From: Xestospongia bergquistia
Taxonomy: Eukaryota > Porifera > Demospongiae > Haplosclerida > Petrosiidae
Reading direction: 5' to 3'
Length of the DNA: 64,000 nucleotides
Assembly (NCBI GenBank): GCA_963965975.1
Contig: OZ014423.1
Span: forward strand, 5,048,301 to 5,112,300
In this document: in pieces, positions 47,537-59,988 of the stretch
Numbering within the stretch: position 1 is the first letter of the stretch
How the letters are laid out: each line of letters starts with the position of its first letter
Program-made: the position numbers and the translations under genes
Notes under the pieces: generated by a model
Seen by the model: the letters and a program-made list of their open reading frames with translations, nothing else
Told to the model about the DNA's origin: nothing
Database searches by the model: none

Positions 47537-48106
47537 CTAATTATGATCTTTTACACAGTCAACGTCTTTAAGACATCGTTTACGATCATGTCCATACCAA
47601 GTTGAATTCAGCAAAATATTTGCAGCATCATCATATCTCGGAGGAACTGATGAGAGACAGGTCCGCACATTTACAAAGTCAAAAAGAGCATAACATCCCA
47701 GATGTCGATCAAAAGCCATATCAGCTAGAGCAGATTGAGTGTTTTCATTAATCAATGACCAACTTTTATCCATCCAATCAGAAGCACATTTAACTGCATC
47801 AGCCATATCTTTCTCAAAGAGAGCTTTGATCTGAGTATCATTGAGACATTGATGGCCATTAAGGACTTCAGTATAATTTGCACCTACGCTGGCCAGCTTC
47901 TCTGTAGCTTGAAAGTCATCAAAGTTGAATCCTACACCAATTGTTAAGCTACCCATAGAATCTCTGTAAACACATTTGTGATAGCCTTCATTGAGTTGTT
48001 CACGTTCATATGAATTGCAGACACCACTCAACTTGAATGATACTGGCTCTGCTATGTTGTGTAGCGCAAAGAAGAGAAATAGTCCAATCCACTTTACTCC
48101 CACCAT
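47537..48106 (-). CDS. Secreted T4-type (GH24) lysozyme, copy 2
   Basis: 189 residues, single exon. The signal peptide is MVGVKWIGLFLFFALHNIAEP. The catalytic segment NEGYHKCVYRDSMGSLTIG keeps Glu, Asp and Thr at T4 spacing. SALADMAFDRHLGC and FVNVRTCL match the later helices. The cysteine pattern equals that of copy 1, so the two arose by tandem duplication. They have diverged clearly, for example at NMGC against DRHLGC, so the duplication is not recent. The predicted role is the same: a peptidoglycan hydrolase outside the cell or in a phagosome. An A/T-rich TATATAT box lies about 60 bp upstream of the ATG. Confidence 0.88.
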   Translation of the reverse strand: MVGVKWIGLFLFFALHNIAEPVSFKLSGVCNSYEREQLNEGYHKCVYRDSMGSLTIGVGFNFDDFQATEKLASVGANYTEVLNGHQCLNDTQIKALFEKDMADAVKCASDWMDKSWSLINENTQSALADMAFDRHLGCYALFDFVNVRTCLSSVPPRYDDAANILLNSTWYGHDRKRCLKDVDCVKDHN

Positions 48107-48220
48107 GTTTGCAAGTAAGCTTTAGTTGATGCCCTTATATGGTGTGTAATGAATAACAGTAACATATATATCAGCTAATTTTGTAAAAATAAATAAGATT
48201 TTAAAAATTGAATGAACATT

Positions 48221-48895
48221 TTAATGATTACTCTTTAATTCTGTTATTATAGCTTCCATACGTGGTCTAACAAGAGATGAAATGTCATCCCATGATGATC
48301 CCTCTCCTCCTTCGTAACTTTTCCACTTTAGTATCTCCTCCTCTTGATAAACATCAGTATAGTTTCTGATAATACCATGATGACAAATCTGTAAAGCTAA
48401 TTCCATTTGTCTCAGGCAATGTCTTAGTACTTTAGAACCTCTATTGTGATCACCTTTATCAAAATGCTTTCTAGCTATGCGTAAATCTCTCTCTTGCATC
48501 TTCTCCACAGAAGTAAGCAATGACTGTTGAGTGTAGGTGAATAAAGCTCTTGGATTGCTTTCTTCCTTTAATACAAAGCATTCAGGCAACCAGACAGTAA
48601 TCAATGCTTGAACAAGATGGTCTCTAATATTAGTTGTGTGTTCCTCTATTGAGACTATCCATGCATCTAGTCTCCCTTTGTGTGCATTGACTGCTTTCAA
48701 AGGACCACTCTCAATAATAATAACCAAGTCCCAATCGCTGTGTTTGGTACATGTTCCCCAAACATGACTACCAACTATGTATGCATTTAGGATATGAGAA
48801 GTGTCTAAAGAGAAAGATCGAGTTATGAGTGATAAGTCAGGTATTTCGTGTCCTCTTGGACACGTCTTCATTGCATCTTGCTGCAGAGCTGCCAT
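48221..48895 (-). CDS. Intronless nucleotidyltransferase (Pol-beta superfamily) with HEPN-like tail
   Basis: 224 residues from the ATG at 48895 (MAALQQDAMKTCPRGHE). A longer in-frame start at 49030 would overlap the divergent TMEM9-like CDS, so I reject it. Residues about 37-62 read YIVGSHVWGTCTKHSDWDLV, the GSxxxG..SDxD signature of minimal nucleotidyltransferases, with a third acidic strand at RLDAWIVS. The second half is helical (RDLRIARKHFDKGDHNRGSK, LRHCLRQMELALQI) and resembles a HEPN domain. MNT plus HEPN is a prokaryotic pairing, usually on two genes; in animals such fusions occur in sacsin-like proteins. The gene lacks introns and is divergent from TMEM9-like, with 95 bp between starts. 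Its substrate is unknown. Confidence 0.65.
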   Translation of the reverse strand: MAALQQDAMKTCPRGHEIPDLSLITRSFSLDTSHILNAYIVGSHVWGTCTKHSDWDLVIIIESGPLKAVNAHKGRLDAWIVSIEEHTTNIRDHLVQALITVWLPECFVLKEESNPRALFTYTQQSLLTSVEKMQERDLRIARKHFDKGDHNRGSKVLRHCLRQMELALQICHHGIIRNYTDVYQEEEILKWKSYEGGEGSSWDDISSLVRPRMEAIITELKSNH

Positions 48896-48990
48896 CTTGA
48901 AAGAAAGGGTTAAATTTATGAAAAGAGGGCGTGTCACCCAAGTGGGTTTGGTTTTTAATTCTCTTGACTTTCTCACTCTAGCAAGGAACG
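48896..48990. promoter_or_regulatory. Bidirectional promoter, nucleotidyltransferase/TMEM9-like
   Basis: Only 95 bp separate the two divergent start codons. No clear TATA box was seen. Confidence 0.4.
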
Positions 48991-49990
48991 ATGGTTCGAT
49001 ATTCGAAAGAGTGTTTAGAAGAACGTTCACAGTTTGCGTGTAAAATTATATTTCTTGCGTTTGTGTTGATAGGATTACTACTTGTCATTCTATTGCACGT
49101 AAGTTTCTCTGTATATGCGTGAATGTAGGACTTATAAATTTGGTAGTTGGAAGTGTTTCCAAATGTTCAAGATTCTAGATGTAAGTGTGTCTGCCCTCAC
49201 AATTTAAATGCCACATCAAACAGAACTGTCTTTCTCGGTAACGTCAACAGTTCAAGAGAATGGTAAGTATTATATATGTACATAGTAGTTGTGTCATTTT
49301 CTTGTATGTGTATAGTGTTTGTCGTAATATGGTGCCACTATGGGATGATAAATTGTGTTTAATGTGTAACTGTAACTTTGAGACAAGAAATAAACTTCTT
49401 ATCAAGGTACTAATTTGATAATATGCTCAACATATAGACATTAGAATAAGACAGGTGTGATAAATCTCATACATGGAAGATTTTAGTACATATTACCACT
49501 TTTTAGCCTTTGTTTGCAAAGAAAAGGATCTTTGCCTAAAATTGGTAACTTAGTAGATGAACTACTAACTACTAGATGTGTACATGAAATTGTTAAACAT
49601 GTATGAAATTTGCCGTTCCTATCTTATTTATTGTCAGCCATTTATCCACTGAAGTTGTTGTCCTTTATCCCATTTATTTTACCATTCACTTAATCTGTTG
49701 ATGTATTTTCTCTAACTTTTAGGTTGTCATTGTATCAATGATGATAACAATATTCACATTAGTGATTGCTACCATTATGTCCTTTATTAAAAAGTTCGTG
49801 ATAAGTCGTCTCAAACGAGATAGAGATTACCAATTGATCGATGAGGTAAACCCTTTAAATTCATAATGTCAACAAGCACACAGATCTCTCACTTGTTTAG
49901 CCTTTAAATATTAATTCAGCTTCAACAGCACAATATCAGAAAAAATTCCATGACAGAATAGCTCGCGAAAGAAGACAAGGCTACTTATAG
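48991..49990 (+). CDS. TMEM9-like single-pass membrane protein
   Basis: Five exons: 48991-49098, 49147-49262, 49316-49406, 49723-49845 and 49901-49990. They give about 175 residues in frame. The product opens with a signal anchor (CKIIFLAFVLIGLLLVILLH), then DSRCKCVCP with N-glycosylation sites, ECVCRNMVPLW, CLMCNCNFETRN, a membrane span (VIVSMMITIFTLVIATIMSF) and a cytosolic tail ending FHDRIARERRQGYL. The Cys arrangement (RCKC.CP, C.C, C..C.C), the placement of the span and the final Phe-Asp/His-Arg block match TMEM9/TMEM9B. Those are lysosomal and endosomal glycoproteins that in mammals interact with v-ATPase and ClC transporters. It is convergent with TMTC3. Confidence 0.72.
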
Positions 49991-50173
49991 ACTTACACCA
50001 TAAAACCCTCAATATTATATATAATATATACTTTGTATCTTAAGACTACATTATCTTCATTGATACTGTTTAAATAAATAAGATTTGTATTATGTTCAAA
50101 ACATAAAATATACTTTTATATGCAAATGAACAGTACTTTGTGCAACAATTAATACAGTATTAGATACAGCATT

Positions 50174-53100
50174 TTAGGTAATTATTTTTTTATTACTTTT
50201 TTGCTTTTGTTTTTGTATCTGAGCTCCTTTGAGATGTTTTTTAGCAGCTTGATGATTTGGATCAAGTTGTAGTGTTTGAGAAAATAAATGTTCAGCTTCT
50301 TCAAAGTCTCCAAGTTCTGCCATGGCCACTCCTAGGATAGTGAAAGAGATAAATAATTGATCAGTTTGTCAATTTAACTATCCAGTCATCGATTTATCAA
50401 ACTGACCCAAATTGTGTATAGCTACTATGTAGTTTGGACTACTCTTCAAACAAAGCAAGTATGCCTCTTTAGCTTCCTCATATCTTTTGAAATGCATGTA
50501 AGTATCTCCCAGTACTTGCATTCCTTTGGCATGATCAGAATGATGTTTACGCAATTGTGTTAAGTATTTGAGAGCATTATCCCATTGGCCATCATTGTAA
50601 CTTAAGAAACCAAGATTATAGAGAGCTGAACGATATGAAGGAAGAATGTCAACAGCTTTTTTGAACCATTCTTTGGCTTTAGGTATGTCCTTTAGATCTG
50701 TGTATAACATACCCATTTGAAAGTGTGCTTTTTCATCATTGGGACTAAGTTGAGTGAGTTTATAAAACCTGTAAAGAGCAAAATAATGTCAATATTCTCA
50801 TTATTATGAATCATTTGAGCAGTGTGCATTTCTGCTGATATACAGTCTTACCATTCTCTTGCTTCAAACATACTGTTCTCATCTTTCTTCTCTGATAGTA
50901 ACATCCCCAAATTATACATTGACAATAAGTGATGTTTATCAAGAGCCAGTGCTGTACGATAACTCTTCTCTGCTAGTGCTACATCTCCCAACTTTATATA
51001 TGTAGTACCTAAATTATAGTGAGCATCAGCAAAACGTGGATTGGATGCTACAGCTTTCAAAAAAGATTCCTTTGCTTTTTGGGTTTCATTCTTTTGCAAT
51101 AACAAGTCTCCCATATTCAAATATGCTTCTAAGAAATCTGGTTTCATTGATGTGGCTTTCTTATACAAAGTATATGCCTCATCGTATCGAGTTGGGTCCT
51201 TTCTGATAAGATTTGCAAGATTGAAGTAGACATTGATATGAGCAGGTGCTACTCGTATCTTCTTTCCTTTGGGCATCATATCTATTGCAGTACGATAAGC
51301 CTAAGGAAGGAATGGTAACATAAATGATTGGATGGATAATGACAATTGTGTTCTTACTTCTTCAGCTTCTAGAAATCTCTGTTGAGCATTCAGTATTCTC
51401 CCTAAATTAATGAATGCTCCAATGTCATCAGGTTGCCTAGTGATGGCAGAGCGATACATGATTTCAGCAGCAGGATAATCTTTCATTTCTTCATATTCAT
51501 GACCCAAGTTACTATAAAGTTTGGCATTTTGTGAATTTATATGAATAGCTGAAAGAAATAATGACTTGTTTGTCAGCCAATCTCTATTCCGTTCCATTGT
51601 CTTTAATGCATGGCTCACCAATAGAAAACCCAATCCAACTTTGGTTGCAAATCGTATTAAATTTGAGTTAGCATTCATAATTTTATCAACTCCAATAGCT
51701 AGTAATATAGCAAAGCCCATACTTGGAACATAGAGAATTCGCTCAGCCACAACAAAACCAACTGGAAATAAAAGGTTAGATGCAGGAAGAAATGGAAATA
51801 TAAGCAATGAAAGTGCAAACAAGACCCCTTGTTGGTGAGTCCCAGTGTTACTAATACTGTACAGACCCAGTGTGAAAATTGAGATAAATGTTAATATTGT
51901 GAGAACATTACGAGGATCTAATATTGATTGAATTAAAGGTACTGTCCCCATAGTCCAGTCTGCACAAAGAAAGGAAGGATTGAGTAAGAGCCAGACATTT
52001 TGGAAGATGAGATAGAGCCAATGAAGTTGACGATATGGAGTGGATTCTTGTACAGCTGGATTATCATGACTAACAAGAACAAATGAGGTAGCATTAACAT
52101 ATATGTGTTGCATTGGTATATAGGCTATTGTCATGGTATAGATATTTTGATTGGTACATACCAGTGCTGGTATATACAGGTAGATTAAAAGTTAGTGTCA
52201 TAGATTAATGAAAGAATGAGTTAAACTTACATAGTGAAGACAGGTAGTTCAGCTTTCATTATCTTTACTCGGACAATCATTGTGACTACAAAAAACACTA
52301 TTAGTATGAGAAAATGAAAGACAAACGATTTAAACCATGATCGAACTTTTCCTTGAGCAAGATCACGTAAAAGAGATAACAAAGTACTACTAGTATTCTA
52401 GAACAAAAAAAGGAGCAGCAAATATCTAATTTATGTCTTAATTATACATGTTTTACTTACCATATGTACAAGAAAGAACTCGTAACACAAGCATAGTGCT
52501 AATACAGTGACACCTTGCTCTTTACTTAATACAGAACACACACATAAGAACAGAGATAGTGATAGTGTACCAACAGCAGTCAGAACTAAAAATGAAATGT
52601 TCTAGTACACAGAGTGTCAAGTTATAATGTCTCAAATAAATTGCCTGTCTCATTAGTATTGATACAACTGTATGTAGTAGATTGTTATATATTCAATGTG
52701 CATACCAGAATGGCATTTTAAGAGAGTATATTTCCTAAAAGCCATAAATGAGAGAAGAAAGAAGAGAGCAGAGAGACATTCTGCACGACCTACTAACCCA
52801 GCAACCTATCATAATTAGAGAGATAGTAAATATATGTAATTGGAATGTACGAAATGGTTGGGTAAATGTACAAATTGCCAAAAATGTCCAATAACAATGT
52901 CAATGTTGAGACAGTGACAACCAATAAGTATAAACTCCCACTTCCTTTTCTACATCACCACCTGGCACAGACAGCCACGAGAAGGATATAATTTGATGCC
53001 AAATGAAATACCAATAAAACTATTTAATATTACCGATACTTGATATTGTTATTTGTCATATTAAAAACATGTTATGAAATGTGATATAGAAATTAATCAA

Positions 53101-53677
53101 CTGTATCATTTCAAATTTTGATATGATACCAAAAAAATGAGATTTCTCTGATAAAGAACAAGAAATTCTCTAGCATCTCTACTAATAATAAATTTATTAT
53201 AATACTTACTGCTTCTGTGTGTACAGGATGAACTGCAAATGAGAGACCAGCTACAAGAAGAGGGAGGTGTGGAGATCTCCATCTCCAGAACACCACCGTT
53301 CCACACACCATCACAAACACATAGCATACTGCACCATGTAATAAAATATTGACTAAATGATAGCCCATTGGTTGCAATTCATGTAACATATAGTTCAACC
53401 TGAATGTAAATATACAAAGTGGTCGGTAAGACTTATGACTGCCTTCTTTGTTCATTGGTGTACCCCAGAAATCATTCCATATTAAATTACTCCAAGGAGC
53501 TTCAGGTCGAAGATCAAAATTTTTAGTGATAGCTGACAAATCATCAAAACAAAATCCACAGTCTAGAGTATTGAGGTAGACTGCTACACCACAGAGAGCA
53601 GATATGAGAGCAATCACATGATAAGTTAAAGGAGACAGCTTCTTCTGGTCAGCCATACCAGATGCCATGCATTTCAT
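50174..53677 (-). CDS. TMTC3: TMTC3-like O-mannosyltransferase with TPR repeats
   Basis: The N-terminus (start 53677, or Met at 53668 or 53656) has a membrane span, then CGFCFDDLSAI and NDFWGTPMNKEGSHKSYRPL, an acidic luminal loop typical of GT-C glycosyltransferases, and FAVHPVHTEAV. The middle holds WLLLNPSFLCADWTMGTVPL and FPVGFVVAERILYVPSMGF, as in human TMTC3. From about 51500 down to 50180 come eight or more TPR units (for example AKLYSNLGHEYEEMKDYPAA, ADAHYNLGTTYIKLGDVALA). The end is a Lys/Gln-rich tail before the stop at 50174-50176. TMTC1-4 add O-linked mannose to cadherins and related proteins in the endoplasmic reticulum. The gene is interrupted by many short introns, with one of about 300 nt near 52900-53200. 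Confidence 0.92.
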
Positions 53678-54232
53678 TATGTGTGGTAGTGTTAGGTTTC
53701 AGGGGCGAGGTGCAGACTTCCGCCTAAGGAGATAAACAAAAAATGATGCCTTCCAATTAGTAGAACGAATTCAGTAATAATGATCATTAAATTTAATAAT
53801 TATTAACAATTGCATATTTTGCCAAGTAAATTGTGATGTTTTTGTCCTAACTTCCTCTTTTAGAGAGTTGATAATGACATGAGTATTTTGTAATACATAC
53901 TAGTAGGAGTAGTCCAATGTTACTACATTATAAATGGAATGGAGCGGGTGATTTAAAATTAATCTATAGTTTACATAGATATATTGCACACCATCTATAT
54001 TCTGTGTTAACTATAAACACTTTACTCTAGTCTGACACAATTAAATGATTGCTAATATAAACTTATTATCATATGTAATCATATGTAAGTCTAATTTATA
54101 TCTTTCAAGATTGAGCTATAGATTGCATATCATAATCTAAATGCTACAATTAGTACTAATAATTCATTGAGTTTAGCATAAGACCCCTCCCTCCAATTAA
54201 GTAAACACGTGGTAAGTTCAGGACAGTTCAAC
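53678..54232. promoter_or_regulatory. Divergent TMTC3/GNL2 5' region
   Basis: 555 bp, AT-rich. The TMTC3 leader near 53680-53730 ends in an apparent donor. No ORF or repeat was seen. Confidence 0.4.
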
Positions 54233-57200
54233 ATGGCTAAGAATCACCCTCTAAAGAAGTCGAACAGTAGTACTAACCCAGGTATATTATAAATAATACA
54301 TTATAAAAATTCATCATAAAAATAGTACAATTCAAAATAATTCATTGAATAGATATTGTACATACTTTGATATTATTGTGTATGACATCTCTTTTCAGAC
54401 CGGGTACGTACTGGTCAACACATGAGGGACAAGTCAACAATAAAGAGACTCCAGATGTATAAGACTGGTGGTAAAATCATTAGGTATAAACTAACTAATT
54501 AACAATGTGTCAGTGTAACAGATTATTATAGAAATCGTAAGGGACGTGTAGTTAAACCAGCTCCATTTCAAACACCTGTTAAATCTGGAGAAGTTGCTCG
54601 AGTACAGCCTAATAGTAAATGGTTTGGTAAGTAACTAATATATTTGTTATATAGCATATGTTATTTTCTTGATTGTAGGTAATACTCGTGTCATTACTCA
54701 AACTGCTTTACAGAAATTTCAAGAAGAGATGGGAAAGATCATAAAAGACCCTTATAAGGTAACATGGAACTATGAGAGAATTTATTTATAGCAATAAAAA
54801 TGTACAACAATTTAATACTATAAAGACTTACCTTTTTTACATTTGTTTCTCTCTTTTTAGGTGGTAATGAGGCAAACTGGTCTGCCAATTTCTCTCTTAA
54901 ATGAGAAAAGCAAAGTATGAAGTATATACTATTTGTCTTGTCTCTATTGTGACCCTTAGAGTGCTCGAGTACATATTCTTGACACAGAAAGTTTTGAGAA
55001 TACATTTGGAGCTAAAGCTCAACGTAAGAAACCTCATTTGAAAGTTGGCGATTTACAGGTAAAATATTTTGAGATTTTGATAATGTCCTGCGTCTCATTT
55101 TTACAGGAAATGTTGGACCAAGTATATAAAAACACAGGTAATATGATATCCTAAGTAATATGAAATGAATTTATTATTACAGAGCAATATGATGAAGATC
55201 AGGACAAGGATTTAGTTACTGATGAACCAGACTACAAGTATGTCTGATAGTATAGTATATGACAATCTGATGTTCTGGCTCATTTACTATCTTTACTACA
55301 AATTATACTGTCATAACAATCTTTGAGTATATTGTGTTTACTAGACATGAAATGCGTGAGTGTATCTTTAACAAAGGACAGTCAAAGCGACTATGGAATG
55401 AACTGTACAAAGTAATTGTTGTTATACAGAGACATTAATTATATTACTACATATCATAGTAACTAATTTTCTTTATTGTTGTAATGTACCTTTATGCTAT
55501 CTCATTTCTATATGAGTTCTTCACAAGTATTTTAACTTTCCCTTTTTCTTTAGGTGGTAGACTCTTCAGATGTTGTGATACAGGTATAATATTTTGTTAA
55601 TGTCATTATTTTACTGGCATTCTCTACATGTCTATGAAGGTACTTGATGCTCGTGATCCACAAGGTACTCGGTCTAAACATATTGAGCAATATCTTTGTA
55701 AAGAAAAGCCACACAAACATCTCATCTTTCTCCTTAATAAATGTGATCTTGTCCCTCCATGGGTCACTGTAAGTTATAGCATGGATTACTCTCCTTACTT
55801 TCTTTGTCTAGACTTGTTGGGTAAGAATCCTTTCATCAGAATATCCCACACTAGCTTTCCACGCCAGTTTAACAAACTCATTTGGTAAAGGAGCTCTCAT
55901 TAATCTCCTCAGACAATTTGCTAAGGTACTGCTGGTACATATAGATAATGGTAACTATGGCAACTTTTGTCCCTTTCTTAGCTTCACAAGGACAGGAAGC
56001 AAATAAGGTAAATATTTTGTTGTTCTGATCATAGACCCAACTCAATTGATATCTCTTTTGTAGTGTTGGTTTTATTGGTTACCCTAATGTTGGTAAGAGC
56101 TCAATTATTAACACACTTCGTTCTAAGAAAGTCTGTAATGTTGCTCCCATTGCTGGAGAGACAAAGGTCAATAGAAACCACATATAATTAATGATATTAT
56201 ACTAAATATATCAGTACCAAGTCATTAAATATTGTAGTACTAAGCCTACTATTAATTGTGTCCACTAAATTTAGCAATTTTCCAAGTTATAATTGTATAA
56301 TATACTGACATATTGTCCTGACATCCAATACTACTAGTAATATAAAGTATAATAGTAATATATTACATCTAATTGTAACTAACACCATGTTTGATAATAC
56401 TGTCTTAATTAAGTCTGATATTTCTCTTGTATTGTTTAATAGGTGTGGCAGTATATTACATTAACCAAACGTATTTATCTCATTGATTGTCCTGGTGTGG
56501 TTTATCCTAGTGGTGATACAGACACTGAGATTGTTTTAAAAGGAGTGGTAAGTTTACCTCTAGTTTAAAAGTATAGCTCAGTTTTGTATCTAGGTTCGTG
56601 TAGAAAATATTAAGGAACCTTCTGAACATATTCCAGCTGTTTTAGAACGAGTTAAACTTGAGTATCTTTGTAGAACCTACCAAATACCCTCTTGGGATGA
56701 TGCTACTGACTTCTTAGAGAAAGTTGCACAAAAAAGTGGGAGGTTATTAAAGGTTTGTATTAAGCTCTGTCATAATCCATTATTAGTGATCTTTATAGGG
56801 TGGAGAGCCCGATATTAACACTGTATCCAGAATGATACTAAATGACTTCCAGAGAGGCAAAATACCTTACTTCATTAAACCTCCCATACAGGTTTGACTA
56901 ATGTCATTTATGTCATTGTAATGAACTTCATTTAGTCTAAAAAGAGTAGCAGTGAAGAAGGAAGCGATGGCCAACTATTAAATCTATCTTTTCAACCAGA
57001 TGAGAAAAATGTAGATAACATAGATGAGCAGATGGATAAGGAAGAACAAGAAGAAGCAAAAAATGATGGAGTTGATGAAGAGAGAGAGGAGCATCCAGAG
57101 GAAACCCCAGGAGAGGATGACAGAGGAAGCCTCAGCGAGGAGCCAGAGGAAATGAACATAGGAGTAACTGTTCAAGATGAAGATGGGAGAGAGAAGATAA

Positions 57201-59149
57201 ACAGAGGAAATGGCAAAGAGAAAGACAAGGAAGATGTTAGAGAGACTGACAAAGTGGGAGAGGAAGAAGTAAATATTGTTGGTGACTGTGATGAAGAGAG
57301 AAAAGAGATGGACTGGAACACTGGACATGTAGAGGGAAGTAGCGATACTAAGAAATGTTTGTCTGGAGGAGATAGTAATGTTGACAACTCTTTAGGAGCA
57401 CAGATGGATGAGAACAAGGCAACTGACCATTCATCTCAAATTCAATGTGAAGAGCAACATAGTGAGCCCTCTCAATCTCATATTGTAGAAATAGCTTCAC
57501 TTTTGTCGTTGGCCAAGAGAGCTTATCAAGGTAACAATATTACTGTTCCTAGTGGAGATGACTTTGACAATCAAAATTCTCCTCTTAAGAAAGAGTTGCT
57601 ATCAACTGATTCTCTACCAGCTGTTACCAATAATGTAACCAATGTACTAGTACAAGATGTCCCCACATTTCAATCTCTGTATCCTCCAAATATTATTGAA
57701 CAAACTTCCAATAATAACACTGATGTAAATCCTAATGCAAATCCAGCATCTGAAGTTCACTCTGCTAAATATGGAATTAAATCATTTCTTGAATCAATGA
57801 CAGAGCCAACTACTAACAATCAGAAAGTGTCACAAAAGAAAAAGGTAGCTGAGGAAGAGCCCCCAATAACAGAAGATCGTAAACCTTCTAATGTAGATTC
57901 CAGAACTGAACCAATTATTACTAATATCTCTGTGACAACTGATACTGGTTCTACTAGCTCACCTCAACACTCTGCAGGTGTTTTAGACAAGTATGACTTG
58001 GGAGGTAGTGAGATGATGGAGTCAAGTAATGCTACTGCACCTACTTTGTTCCTTTGTGGACAATATCTTAGCTTATCAAGTGATGATAATGAAGTATCTC
58101 TACATCATTTGGGAAGGAAGAGAAAACGATATGTGGAATCTGAAGATGAAGGAGATAGGATTGTGGAAAACAAGGTAATATCAGATACTGAAAATGAAAT
58201 GGTAACAGTCACTGAAGGACAAGACACAGTCAATATAAGACAAAGTGATCAGCATTTTAAGGTCTGTCTGTTTTATAATATTGTTTGCATAGCATCTTGT
58301 TTGCATTCTCTTAGACCTTTCAAACTGCTCAGATTAAGTTTTCCAAGTCAACAAAGAAAAGAAGAGAAGATGAGATGGAGTCTCAGTGCTCTATCAAACA
58401 GTCTGATGATGTCATCATTGTTAATGTCAATGAGCCCAACAGATCTTCCCTACCAACAATGCACCCTATAACAAATAAATGTAAGAACATTGATTTATTA
58501 ACACATTTAGCACTAAGAAAACATTCTGATAAGAAGTCTGGATTGTCTCCCTATATTTTCCTTAGACTATCAAGAGGGGGTTTTGGAGAAATCAACCTTG
58601 CACCAGGAGAGTGTATCATTAAATGAAGGACATTTGTCATCATCTACTGGCAGTATTTTGTTTGCTAACAAACAATATGTTGAAGTCATAGATCTGTCTC
58701 ATCCTAAAAATTTAATTTGTTCAGATCATAATATTAATGAAATGTCCAAGGGAAAGGACAAACTTAGAGAAGCACCAGTTACAATGAAAACAGAGGAAGA
58801 ATCACAAGGAAAATCAACTAGTAAAAAATTATCCAAAACTACAAAGAAAGGTAACTTCAATATTTGTCTTAGAACATACATATATTATACATAATATGAT
58901 ATCTGTTAGCGTTAGTAGAGAAACTAAAAAAGAAGAGAAAAAGATTAGAGAGACAAGCTGATAGTGATGATGATGATGAAATGATTATTAAAGAAGTCAG
59001 TGACATTATGACTGTATTGTCTTTGTAATTACTTTCTCTCTTTCTTTTAGAAGTCTTCTATCAGGAAAGGAAAACTAAGAGAAAAAGTTGGTGTCCATTT
59101 TTATAGTCAAGTTGATGTAAAAAACAGGAGATGCAGAAAAAAGACTTAA
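54233..59149 (+). CDS. GNL2: Nucleolar GTP-binding protein 2 (Nog2/GNL2)
   Basis: Starts [16 protein letters not shown]. Landmarks are [71 protein letters not shown] and [12 protein letters not shown]. The GTPase is circularly permuted, as in the YlqF/Nog2 class: G4 NKCDLVP (about 55740) comes before G1 GYPNVGKSS (about 56085) and G3 [10 protein letters not shown] (about 56490). A KRLxx-type core continues through [16 protein letters not shown]2 acts in nuclear maturation and export control of the 60S ribosomal subunit. A large exon (56936-58262) and several small ones then encode an acidic, Ser/Asn-rich tail of about 600 residues, ending in a Lys/Arg-rich segment. This is far longer than in the 731-residue human protein. 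Confidence 0.94.
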
Positions 59150-59988
59150 CATAATCCATTGTGCTCTTTTTAAATGAACAATATGTCATATGTTCTATAA
59201 TATAGAAATATTTACATGTTTAAAATACAATTCTTGAAAAACTTTCTTTCAAGAAAACATTTCTTTAGTTAGTAATAGATTAAATCAATTTGTAGCTTGC
59301 AAGTTTGTCTTTGGAAAATGTACATTTGAGTGACCCTTTTTCTCAAGTCTGTTATTCTGGACTACCAGATAGAGTTTTGTCTATTGACTATAATTATATT
59401 AACTTATGAATATGAAGAAACTTTATGATAATACAGCTGTTACTATTGTAATAACACCACACATACTAAGAATGTAACATTGTAAAATAGCGTTCTATTC
59501 AGCAATGCCTACCATGTAAAAAGTACCTGTAAGACTGAGCAAGCATTGCAGTGAAATTGATTAATAAGCAATATGAATTGAAAACTCTAATAGTTTTTTT
59601 AAAAAAACAATAAACTATTGTAAATTCTATGTTTGTACACATGTAACAATGAAATTTTAAAGAACCATTGTAGTACATTGCTCTACAATTTTATAAACCA
59701 TTTTTTAATGATTTCAATCAATGTAATATTATAGATGTGCTAGCAAAGTATATGAAATTTATCATTTTTTTAAAAGAAACATTCACAATATTGTTTGCTC
59801 TGTAGTTTGTGACAGAGCAAATATTATTTTGTAGCTTATTATTACTCATCACACCACCACCTCCTTAAGCTAACTTAGTTAAGTTATAGAAGTCTACAAC
59901 TATATAAACACACAATGCATACCAACAATGCAATAATTAACATCCTATTCAGCAATACCTACCAGTTCTTTTTGCTTGCTGTACTGCA
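59150..59988. other. Intergenic, with 5' flank shared by the duplicated secreted genes
   Basis: From about 59615 the sequence is closely similar to 61320-61660 upstream of the second copy, so the duplicated unit includes its promoter. A TATA-like TATATAAACACAC lies near 59900. Otherwise AT-rich, with nothing coding. Confidence 0.6.

Noticed and set aside
48896-49030. Longer N-terminus of the nucleotidyltransferase gene
   Set aside because: It would overlap the divergent TMEM9-like first exon and has no domain content.
56984-57417. Two minus-strand hydrophobic or Ser-rich ORFs
   Set aside because: They are the antisense of the acidic GNL2 tail, where GAA/GAG repeats read as Phe/Leu/Ser.
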